NCBI GenBank assembly: GCA_944364705.1
Contig: CALVWH010000155.1
Span: forward strand, 1 to 5,045
Direction: 5' to 3'
DNA length: 5,045 nucleotides
Origin: an uncultured Bacilli bacterium
GTDB lineage: Bacteria > Bacillota_I > Bacilli_A > RF39 > UBA660
The translations under genes and the position numbers were made by a program. Shown here in pieces: positions 1 through 5,045 of the stretch. Numbering within the stretch: the first letter of the stretch is position 1; every line of letters starts with the position of its first letter. The notes under the pieces are model-generated. The model did no database searches, was not told the DNA's origin, and worked only from the letters and a program-made list of their open reading frames with translations.

Positions 1-1
1 T

Positions 2-475
2 ATGGTAATTGGACCAAATGGTGAGCAATTAGGTTTAAAAAATATCAAAGACGCATTAACACTTGCTTCCTATGCAGGCTTTGATCTTGTTTTGATGAAT
101 GCTAATTCGAATCCACCAGTTTGTAAAATTATGGATTATAATAAGTTTAAATATCAAAATAAGAAAAAAGCAAAAGAAAACATGAAAAAACAAAGGGAAA
201 GTAATTTAGATATTAAAGAATATCGATTATCGGTTACCATTGATGTTCATGATTTCAATACGCGGGTGAAAAATGCTTCCAGATATTTAGAAAAAGGACA
301 TAAAGTAAAAGTTCAAATTCGTTTTAAAGGTAGAGAACTTGCTCACACATATTTAGGAAAAGAAGTCTTACTTCGTTTTGCAGATGCGGTAAAAGAAATA
401 GCAGACATTGAACAACAACCAAAATTAGATGGACGTTTTATGTCAATGATGCTAATGCCAAAGAAAGAAAAATAG
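2..475 (+). CDS. infC: Translation initiation factor IF-3, 5' end cut by the window
   Basis: IF3 binds the 30S subunit, prevents premature 50S joining and checks start codon and initiator tRNA pairing. The visible 157 residues contain the end of the N-terminal domain (GEQLG near residue 7, PPVCKIMDY at 38-46), the basic Lys-rich interdomain helix (about 49-65) and the complete C-terminal domain (HDFNTR near 83, IRFKGRELAH at 106-115, DGRFM at 143-147, closing MPKK). Compared with the family from memory, about 15 to 20 N-terminal residues are missing. The ATG at 2 therefore looks like an internal Met, aligning where B. subtilis has the Arg of its EVRLI segment, and the true start lies before the window. 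It is the first visible gene of the infC-rpmI-rplT operon. Its TAG stop overlaps the TAGGAGGG ribosome binding site of rpmI. The L20-binding leader known to control this operon in Firmicutes would lie upstream and cannot be seen. Confidence 0.97.
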   Translation: MVIGPNGEQLGLKNIKDALTLASYAGFDLVLMNANSNPPVCKIMDYNKFKYQNKKKAKENMKKQRESNLDIKEYRLSVTIDVHDFNTRVKNASRYLEKGHKVKVQIRFKGRELAHTYLGKEVLLRFADAVKEIADIEQQPKLDGRFMSMMLMPKKEK

Positions 476-485
476 GAGGGAATTT

Positions 486-674
486 ATGCCAAAGTTAAAA
501 ACACATAAGGGAATGAGTAAAGTATTTAAGAAAAATGCAAAAGGAAATATTAAAAAATATTCTCCAGGAATGAGACACAATACAGGACATAAAAATGCTG
601 CAGCAAATCGAAATGGTAGAAAAGCAACAGCATTATCAAAAACTGATTATAAAAGAATTAAAGAATTAATATAG
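486..674 (+). CDS. rpmI: 50S ribosomal protein L35
   Basis: This is a small, very basic structural protein of the large ribosomal subunit. It has 62 residues, slightly shorter than the usual 64 to 66. It begins with the hallmark MPKLKTHKGMSKVFKKNAKGN (family form MPKMKTHRGAAKRFKKTGSGK) and ends with the typical DYKRIKELI. The start is fixed by the motif and by AGGAGGG at 474-480, five bases before the ATG. It lies 10 bases after infC and 12 bases before rplT, so the three genes are almost certainly cotranscribed and perhaps translationally coupled. Nothing appears broken or unusual. Confidence 0.97.
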   Translation: MPKLKTHKGMSKVFKKNAKGNIKKYSPGMRHNTGHKNAAANRNGRKATALSKTDYKRIKELI

Positions 675-686
675 AGGAGGAATATT

Positions 687-1238
687 ATGCCAAGAGTAAA
701 AAATGGAACCATTCATCGTGCTAGAAGAAAAAAAGTTTTAGATAGAGCAAAAGGATATTTTGGAAGTAAACATCGTTTATACAAAACTGCAAAAGAACAA
801 TTAATGAATTCAGGAGCTTATGCATATAGAGATCGTAGACAAAAGAAAAGAGATTTCAGAAAATTATGGATTACAAGAATCAATGCAGCTTGTCGTGAAA
901 ATGAAATTAGTTATTCAAAATTCATTAATGGTCTTTCAAAAGCTGGAGTAGAAATTAACCGTAAAATGTTATCACAAATTGCAATTGAAAACCCAGATGC
1001 ATTTAAAGAACTTGTAAATGTAGCAAAAGCTGGATTAGAAGGAAAAAATATTCCAGAAAAAAAAGAAGTAACCAAAAAAGAAGAAAGTAAAAAAGTAGAA
1101 AATAAAAAAGAAGAAAAAAAAGAAACGGTAGATTATAGCAAAATGACCGTTGCCGAACTTCGCAATCTTGCAAAAGAACAAAAAATTGAAGGTTATAGTA
1201 CAATGAAAAAAGCCGAATTATTAGCTGCTTTAAAATAA
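687..1238 (+). CDS. rplT: 50S ribosomal protein L20 with a C-terminal Rho_N/SAP-like extension
   Basis: L20 binds 23S rRNA, is needed early in 50S assembly, and in characterised bacteria represses its own operon. Residues 1 to about 118 form a normal L20: MPRVKNG start, RARRKKVLDRAKGYFGSKH, then the basic helix up to RDFRKLWITRINAACRE, and the globular end with KAGVEINRKMLSQIAI and a final Ala/Leu helix. The usual protein stops near 117 to 119 residues, whereas this one has 183. Residues 120-147 are a Lys/Glu-rich, probably disordered linker. Residues 149-183 form a small helical module with MTVAELRNLAKEQ and GYSTMKKAELLAAL, matching the pattern of the Rho termination factor N-terminal (Rho_N) or SAP-like fold. 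The start is set by the motif and AGGAGG at 675-680. Core identity is certain, the extension's family is likely from pattern only, and its function is unknown. Confidence 0.97.
   Translation: MPRVKNGTIHRARRKKVLDRAKGYFGSKHRLYKTAKEQLMNSGAYAYRDRRQKKRDFRKLWITRINAACRENEISYSKFINGLSKAGVEINRKMLSQIAIENPDAFKELVNVAKAGLEGKNIPEKKEVTKKEESKKVENKKEEKKETVDYSKMTVAELRNLAKEQKIEGYSTMKKAELLAALK
1044..1235 (+). other. L20 C-terminal extension: Lys/Glu linker plus Rho_N-like module
   Basis: This marks residues 120-183 of L20. The first part (120-147) is almost entirely Lys and Glu with a few Val, Thr, Ser and Asn, and should be a flexible linker. The second part (149-183) has two predicted helices, one around TVAELRNLAKEQ and one around KKAELLAAL, joined by the turn IEGYSTM. 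This is the typical layout of Rho_N/SAP-like nucleic-acid-binding modules. The linker DNA includes two runs of eight A (1057-1064 and 1114-1121), where a slip in copying or sequencing would remove the module and leave the L20 core intact. Confidence 0.6.
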
Positions 1239-1258
1239 GCTAATTTTGGATTTTTTTT
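1220..1258 (+). terminator. Possible weak intrinsic terminator after rplT
   Basis: ATTAGCT (1220-1226) can pair with AGCTAAT (1238-1244) around an 11-base loop, and a T-rich stretch up to 1258 follows. The stem contains the stop codon. It has only two G-C pairs and the T tract is broken by GGA, so termination may be partial and read-through into the next gene is possible. Confidence 0.35.
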
Positions 1259-1276
1259 GCTTTAAAAAACAATATT

Positions 1277-1304
1277 TTGACAAATTTTTAAAATATGCTA
1301 TAAT
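1277..1304 (+). promoter_or_regulatory. Consensus sigma-A promoter with extended -10 for the 66-residue protein
   Basis: The -35 box TTGACA (1277-1282) and -10 box TATAAT (1299-1304) are perfect and separated by 16 bases. TGC directly before the -10 makes it an extended -10. Transcription should begin near 1311, giving a leader of only about 18 bases, most of it the GGGAGG ribosome binding site at 1317-1322. No operator or riboswitch fits in so short a leader. Confidence 0.85.
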
Positions 1305-1328
1305 ACACGAAAAAAAGGGAGGTTTTGT

Positions 1329-1529
1329 ATGTTTAGAAAAACAGAAAAGACTTGGTTTGAAAAATCAAAAAGAGATGTTGGATTTAAAGTAGAAGGAAAA
1401 GGAAGCTTGTTTGATGGAATGCAAACAAGAGAAGAAAGACAAAGAGAAGAAAAGGAATTTTGGGCTGCTTTAAATCATCGCTATGGACAAGATCGTCCAA
1501 AACAGAAAACATTAAAACTTTGGCCATAA
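1329..1529 (+). CDS. Small basic protein of unknown function (66 aa)
   Basis: I do not recognise this protein. It is soluble in appearance: no signal peptide, membrane segment or cysteine. It is highly charged, with 17 Lys/Arg against 11 Asp/Glu. Residues 32-50 (QTREERQREEKEFWAALNH) should form a charged helix, and three Trp are spaced at 9, 45 and 65, the last inside the C-terminal LWP. There is a Gly-rich turn around 18-30 (GFKVEGKGSLFDG). That it is a real gene is well supported from outside the protein: a consensus promoter, GGGAGG six bases before the ATG, and a clean hairpin terminator just after the stop make a complete single-gene unit. It could bind nucleic acid or a ribosomal partner given its charge and its neighbours, but that is only a guess. 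Confidence 0.85.
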   Translation: MFRKTEKTWFEKSKRDVGFKVEGKGSLFDGMQTREERQREEKEFWAALNHRYGQDRPKQKTLKLWP

Positions 1530-1556
1530 ACATTTGTAAAAACAAATGTTTTTTTC
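1528..1556 (+). terminator. Intrinsic terminator after the 66-residue protein gene
   Basis: ACATTTGT (1530-1537) pairs perfectly with ACAAATGT (1542-1549) around an AAAA loop, and the stem can be extended by two A-T pairs into the stop codon. An uninterrupted T run to 1555 follows. The stem is AT-rich but perfect and correctly placed, and it isolates the small gene from the kinase gene. Confidence 0.85.
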
Positions 1557-1585
1557 TTGATCTTCTTTAAAAAAAATGATATAGT
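1557..1585 (+). promoter_or_regulatory. Probable promoter of the hybrid histidine kinase gene
   Basis: A TTGATC -35 box (1557-1562) and a TATAGT -10 box (1580-1585) are separated by 17 bases, with TGA directly before the -10 as an extended element. The -35 starts one base after the T run of the preceding terminator. The boxes are weaker than the small gene's, which suits a low-abundance sensor. Transcription would start near 1592, and the purine-rich AAGGAAG at 1601-1607 serves as ribosome binding site. Confidence 0.65.
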
Positions 1586-1616
1586 AAAAAAAAGTAGAAT
1601 AAGGAAGTGGTAAGTT

Positions 1617-3827
1617 ATGGCATCCTTTTTATCTTATCTTATCATCGGATTTGCAGTTGCTTCTTTCCTATTAGGAATTTCTTATTTTCGCAAAAATCCT
1701 GGAGATAAAAAAAATCAAAAATTTTTTATTGTTTGCCTTAGTAGTTCTCTTTGGAGTTTAGGATTTGGTATGTTGGTATCACAAACCAATTCTTTTTCTG
1801 CTTGGTTTTGTCGATGTATTGGTATGGTAGGGGTGTTTCCCTATCTTATTTTTGGCTCTTTTCTTATTATGGATTTAGCAAAAACCAAAGGATTACTAAA
1901 ATACATTACTACATCATTTGTTTTATTAGGAATCATCATATATCCATTTGTTGTTCAGCCACATCGTCAAGTTTTTGAATTAACTTCAAGAGGAATGAGT
2001 TACCATTTTGTCAGTGATTTTTGGACAATTTTTTATAATGTATATGTTATCATTGTAGCCTTTTTAATTTTCCTTGTTTTAATGAATATGTTAAAAAGTT
2101 CAAGACTTCGTAGAGATAAAATCTTAACTAAAAAACTTATGCTTTTCCTATTTATTTTTGTTTTAGGATCCGTTATGGATACCCTTTTCCCTTTACTAGG
2201 ATTTCCTGCTTTTCCTGGAAGTACGATTTCCCAATTTATCGGAGTTGCCATTGTTTATAATTCTCTTAATTATGAAGTAAAAAACTCAGCATCTTTCGAA
2301 AATATGGCAAATTATATTTATCATTTTGTTGATTTTCCTCTTTTAGTTTTTAATTCTAAACAAACCTTATCGTTTATGAGCGATAGCGCATATACTTTTT
2401 TTGGATATGAGACCCTTCCAAAAGATTTAAAAATGACGGACTTATTTTGGACAGAAGATCCTATCTTTGATCAACCAAAACAAAGCTGGAAAGAAGAATT
2501 TTATTGCAAACGAAATGGTGCATATTGCCAAGTATCCATTAGTAAAGCAAAAGATCGTTTTAAAGATATTATTGGATATATTGTGGTTGTTTATGACCTA
2601 AGTGATAAAAACACAATTATTTCAGAATTGGAAATCGCCCGAATTGAAGCAGAAAATGCGAACAAAGCAAAAGATAATTTTTTAGCGAATATGTCTCATG
2701 AAATTCGAACCCCACTTAATGTTGTATTAGGTATGAATGAAATGATTTTAAAAGAAAATGATATCCATGCAGTAAAACAATATGCAGAAAATATTGAAGA
2801 AGCCGGAGAAAGCTTATTAGAAACGATCAATGATATTTTAGATTTTTCAAAGATTCAATCTGGTCAATTATCGATTGTAAACAGTGAATATTCTCTAATG
2901 GAAATGTTAAAAAGTACGATTGATTTATTAAAAATGCAAGCAAAAGAAAAAAACTTGGAAATGCAAATAAAAGTTGATCCAAATCTACCATCGGTTTTAT
3001 TAGGAGATCAAATCCGAATTAAACAAATTTTAATCAACATTATTAACAATGCAATTAAATATACCGAAAAAGGATATATAATCGTTAAAGTTTGGAAAGA
3101 ACAAAATGAAGCAGAAAAAACGATGGATTTAACAATTTCAGTAGAGGATACTGGAATTGGAATCAAAGAAGAAGATTTAAAAAATCTGTTCATTTCATTT
3201 AAACGCTTAGAAGAAAAAAGGAATCGAATGATTGAAGGAACTGGATTAGGACTTAGTATTGTAAAAAAATTAATTGGACTAATGCATGGACAAATTTTCG
3301 TAGAAAGCAAAGTTGGTGTTGGTTCAAAATTTACGGTTCGTTTGCCTCAAAAGGTAGTAAAAGAAGAACCAATCGGTATGGCTATAAAAAAACCAGAGAT
3401 TCCAAAAGCGACGGAAGATAAGCCATTTATCGCTCCACAAGCTAAAATTTTAGTGGTTGATGACAATCGATTAAACTTAACCGTTGTCAAAGGATTATTA
3501 AAACGAACGAAAGCACAAATCGATTTTGCAAACAGTGGATTTGAATGTTTAGAAAAAATAAAAAACGAAGATTATCAAATTATTTTTCTAGATCATATGA
3601 TGCCAAAACTAGATGGAATTGAAACCCTTCATAAAATGCAAAAACAAGAAGAAAATAAATCGAAAAATGCTGTGGTCATTGCTCTTACTGCCAATGCGGT
3701 TGAAGGAGCAAGAGAAGAATATTTACAAAATGGCTTTCAAGATTATTTATCCAAACCAGTAAGTGGAAAAGAATTAGAGAAAAAATTAAGGGAATATCTT
3801 CCAAAAAATTTAATCGAAAGCGCATAA
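1617..3827 (+). CDS. Membrane-bound hybrid sensor histidine kinase (7TM, PAS-like, HisKA, HATPase_c, receiver)
   Basis: The protein autophosphorylates on a His and passes the phosphate to its own receiver Asp; the signal is unknown. Seven hydrophobic segments lie near residues 1-22, 36-54, 65-87, 96-114, 132-158, 172-193 and 203-216, resembling the histidine kinase N-terminal 7TM region. A divergent PAS-like domain follows (about 231-330), then a helix leading into HisKA with the H box SHEIRTPLN (His361). The ATPase has the N box (N474, N478), G1 box DTGIGI (511-516), F box around 525-528 and G2 box GTGLGLSIV (541-549). After a Lys/Pro/Glu-rich linker (about 580-608) comes a receiver with acidic pair D615-D616, phosphoacceptor D659 in LDHMMP, T691 and K713. 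All key residues are present, so it should be active. There is no Hpt or output domain, so a partner encoded elsewhere is expected. AAGGAAG lies about nine bases before the ATG, and the first membrane helix begins at once, which supports this start. Confidence 0.95.
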   Translation: MASFLSYLIIGFAVASFLLGISYFRKNPGDKKNQKFFIVCLSSSLWSLGFGMLVSQTNSFSAWFCRCIGMVGVFPYLIFGSFLIMDLAKTKGLLKYITTSFVLLGIIIYPFVVQPHRQVFELTSRGMSYHFVSDFWTIFYNVYVIIVAFLIFLVLMNMLKSSRLRRDKILTKKLMLFLFIFVLGSVMDTLFPLLGFPAFPGSTISQFIGVAIVYNSLNYEVKNSASFENMANYIYHFVDFPLLVFNSKQTLSFMSDSAYTFFGYETLPKDLKMTDLFWTEDPIFDQPKQSWKEEFYCKRNGAYCQVSISKAKDRFKDIIGYIVVVYDLSDKNTIISELEIARIEAENANKAKDNFLANMSHEIRTPLNVVLGMNEMILKENDIHAVKQYAENIEEAGESLLETINDILDFSKIQSGQLSIVNSEYSLMEMLKSTIDLLKMQAKEKNLEMQIKVDPNLPSVLLGDQIRIKQILINIINNAIKYTEKGYIIVKVWKEQNEAEKTMDLTISVEDTGIGIKEEDLKNLFISFKRLEEKRNRMIEGTGLGLSIVKKLIGLMHGQIFVESKVGVGSKFTVRLPQKVVKEEPIGMAIKKPEIPKATEDKPFIAPQAKILVVDDNRLNLTVVKGLLKRTKAQIDFANSGFECLEKIKNEDYQIIFLDHMMPKLDGIETLHKMQKQEENKSKNAVVIALTANAVEGAREEYLQNGFQDYLSKPVSGKELEKKLREYLPKNLIESA

Positions 3828-3852
3828 AAAGGCAAGAATTTTCTTGCCTTTT
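3827..3852. terminator. Bidirectional intrinsic terminator between convergent genes
   Basis: AAAAGGCAAG (3827-3836) pairs perfectly with CTTGCCTTTT (3843-3852) around the six-base loop AATTTT. The stem starts at the kinase stop codon on one side and touches the minus-strand gene's TAA (3851-3853) on the other. Read on the + strand it ends in four T, and on the - strand in five T, so one hairpin can serve both genes. Confidence 0.9.
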
Positions 3853-4954
3853 AGAATGTATAAGTGGTTAAAACCGATTCTAATTGTTTTTTCATTTGTT
3901 TTGCTTGTTCATTTGTTTGTTTTAATTGTTCATTTTCTTGTAATAATGTTTGTTCTCTTTTTTGTATTTCCAATAACTTTTGTTTTGTCTCTTCTAATTC
4001 TTGAATTAACTTTTGTTTTTCTGAAACATTTTGATAATAACTTTCTTCATTGATCAGTGGCTGTGACCATAAGCGATCCACAAAAGAAAACAGATCTTTA
4101 TTTAATAGAGAAGCTAGAAAACTGATATCTTCTTCATCAATGGTTTCTTTTTGATTCAACTCTTGAAGCAAAGCATTCGTTTCGTTTTCTTTTGTTTTAT
4201 TTTCGAATAATATTTTTAAGGAATTAAGACATTCTTTTGTAACATTGATCGAAAATGGAATTTGTGCTTGATATTGAATTAAATGTTTGATTTTTTCTTG
4301 TTTTTGATCGTTGGGATAGAAGATAGGAATTGCCCTAATTTCTTTTCGAACATGATATTGGCAAGGAAGCGTTACTTCTTGTCCATATAAAAGATCCCTT
4401 AATTCTTCGATGCTATGAAAAATCAAATTTGTATGAGGCTGATAATTGTTTTGATACATGTTTTTAATTCCTAACACACGAAATGTTTGATTGTCCTCTT
4501 CTAAAATGATATAGTATCCATCGGGATAATTTTTTTCTCTTTCAAGATAATAAGATCTTTTGTTATCGTATTTACAAAAAGCAAAAATCTTCTTAGAATC
4601 ACAATATAAAATACTTGGGAAATTTTCTAATTTTTCTAACGTATAAGAAGAAAAAATTCTATTTGGATGAACCAGTTGCTGTTGAATTTTTTGGTAAACA
4701 GAGTAACTTTGTTCAATTAAATCGGTTACCGCTTGATAAGAGCGACGTTTGATTGATGGAATTTGATTTAATTCCACGGTATTAATTCCTAGTAAATGTG
4801 GAATGGTTGAACTAGGAAAAGATAAGACAATCGAATCTCCATTCATTAATTGAAAATATCTTTGCGTATATTTATTTTTTTCATATAGTTTAAGACAACG
4901 TGCAATATTTTGAATTAGAGAATCAAAATCATTTTTTGTTTCAATTGTAAGCAT
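3851..4954 (-). CDS. PBECR4-like (BECR-fold) domain protein with C-terminal coiled coil, function unknown
   Basis: The 367-residue protein has no signal peptide or membrane helix and is probably cytoplasmic. Residues about 30-187 resemble the PBECR4 group of BECR-fold (barnase/EndoU/colicin/RelE-like) domains found in phage and mobile-element proteins: a strand followed by a His-Leu-Leu-Gly motif (IPHLLGI, 51-57), a helical stretch, an Arg-Ile plus Leu-rich helix (R99 to about 111), and paired strands (IFAFCKYD, DGYYIILEEDN, FRVLGI, then NLIFHSIEELRDLL). This comes from remembered pattern, not a search. A linking region (about 200-300) follows, then a Gln/Glu/Lys-rich coiled coil (308-362) with Leu or Ile at heptad position d and Asn at two a positions. 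The start has AAAGGAGG (4960-4967) five bases upstream and a consensus promoter. It converges on the kinase gene and shares its terminator. No antitoxin-like gene is visible beside it. The gene is certain, the family moderately likely, the function unknown. Confidence 0.85.
   Translation of the reverse strand: MLTIETKNDFDSLIQNIARCLKLYEKNKYTQRYFQLMNGDSIVLSFPSSTIPHLLGINTVELNQIPSIKRRSYQAVTDLIEQSYSVYQKIQQQLVHPNRIFSSYTLEKLENFPSILYCDSKKIFAFCKYDNKRSYYLEREKNYPDGYYIILEEDNQTFRVLGIKNMYQNNYQPHTNLIFHSIEELRDLLYGQEVTLPCQYHVRKEIRAIPIFYPNDQKQEKIKHLIQYQAQIPFSINVTKECLNSLKILFENKTKENETNALLQELNQKETIDEEDISFLASLLNKDLFSFVDRLWSQPLINEESYYQNVSEKQKLIQELEETKQKLLEIQKREQTLLQENEQLKQTNEQAKQMKKQLESVLTTYTF
3881..4033 (-). other. 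Coiled-coil segment of the PBECR4-like protein
   Basis: Residues 308-358 follow a seven-residue repeat. Position d holds L316, T323, I330, L337, L344, A351 and L358; position a holds L320, L327, E334, N341 and N348. Asn at a and Leu at d is typical of parallel two-stranded coiled coils, so the protein is probably a dimer or binds a partner through this end. Confidence 0.75.
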
Positions 4955-4983
4955 AATAACCTCCTTTTTTTCGTTGTTTTTTT

Positions 4984-5011
4984 ATTATACTTTGTTTTTT
5001 TCTTTTGTCAA
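4984..5011 (-). promoter_or_regulatory. Consensus sigma-A promoter of the minus-strand gene
   Basis: On the minus strand the -35 box TTGACA (5006-5011) and -10 box TATAAT (4984-4989) are both perfect and separated by 16 bases. Transcription would begin near 4977, giving a leader of about 23 bases that contains AAAGGAGG (4960-4967). The spacer and leader are almost pure A/G. No inverted repeat overlaps the boxes, so no operator can be pointed to, and the gene looks constitutively transcribed. Confidence 0.85.
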
Positions 5012-5045
5012 ATTTCCGACTTTTCCTTCTAAAAACTTTTTTTCA

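Noticed and set aside
2..4. ATG at position 2 as the true infC start
   Set aside because: Known IF3 proteins have roughly 15 to 20 residues before this point (the segment around INEGIRAREV in B. subtilis), and no ribosome binding site can be seen, so the gene is cut by the window edge.
1003..1203. Open reading frame on the minus strand rich in Leu and Phe
   Set aside because: It is the antisense of the Lys/Glu-rich linker and tail of L20. AAA and GAA codons read backwards give Phe and Leu, and there is no ribosome binding site.
2033..2251. Minus-strand open reading frame inside the membrane part of the kinase
   Set aside because: It fully overlaps a kinase gene with clear domain structure and has no promoter, ribosome binding site or recognisable motif.
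3008..3310. 100-residue minus-strand open reading frame inside the kinase ATPase domain
   Set aside because: It lies opposite the conserved N, G1 and G2 boxes and is a by-product of their coding sequence.
3844..4053. 69-residue hydrophobic open reading frame on the + strand that looks like a membrane peptide
   Set aside because: It is the antisense of the Gln/Glu/Lys-rich coiled coil of the minus-strand gene, whose complement naturally reads as Leu, Val and Phe. Its start lies inside the terminator region with no ribosome binding site.
1..5045. Mycoplasma-type genetic code with TGA read as Trp
   Set aside because: No gene stops at TGA, which could hint at it, but Trp is TGG in all genes, every frame closes properly at TAA or TAG with family-typical ends, and no interrupted frame needs TGA read-through.
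5012..5045. A-rich and T-rich runs at the window end as a terminator of a further gene
   Set aside because: AAAAAC next to a T run could pair weakly, but there is no loop or G-C stem and the sequence stops, so nothing can be supported.

Overview
The window suggests an AT-rich, low-GC Firmicutes/Bacilli-type bacterium, possibly one of the uncultured gut lineages near Erysipelotrichales or RF39; that placement is inference. The support is the conserved infC-rpmI-rplT order, strong AGGAGG ribosome binding sites, TTGACA/TATAAT promoters and heavy use of Lys and Glu with A-rich codons. Six genes end in TAG or TAA, none in TGA, and tryptophan is TGG, so the standard bacterial code fits and the mycoplasma code is not needed.

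Region 1 (1-1238, + strand) is the translation operon: the 3' part of infC (IF3, cut by the window edge), rpmI (L35) and rplT (L20). Gaps are only 10 and 12 bases, each holding a strong ribosome binding site. L20 is unusual: after its normal core it carries a Lys/Glu-rich linker and a small C-terminal module resembling the Rho N-terminal (Rho_N/SAP-like) helical fold.

Region 2 (1239-1616) holds a separate single-gene unit. A consensus promoter with extended -10 and a strong ribosome binding site drive a 66-residue basic protein of unknown function, followed by a clear intrinsic terminator. A second extended -10 promoter follows directly for the next gene.

Region 3 (1617-3827, + strand) is an orphan hybrid sensor histidine kinase: seven predicted membrane segments, a PAS-like domain, HisKA, HATPase_c and a C-terminal receiver. 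No partner regulator or phosphotransfer protein lies beside it.

Region 4 (3828-5045) begins with a hairpin that can terminate transcription from both sides. Convergent to the kinase is a 367-residue minus-strand protein with its own consensus promoter. Its N-terminal half resembles the PBECR4 group of BECR-fold, nuclease-like domains and its C-terminus is a long dimer-type coiled coil. This gene and the unknown 66-residue protein are the least understood items here. I see no insertion sequence, CRISPR array, tRNA, rRNA or prophage structural gene, and no non-coding stretch over 300 bases.
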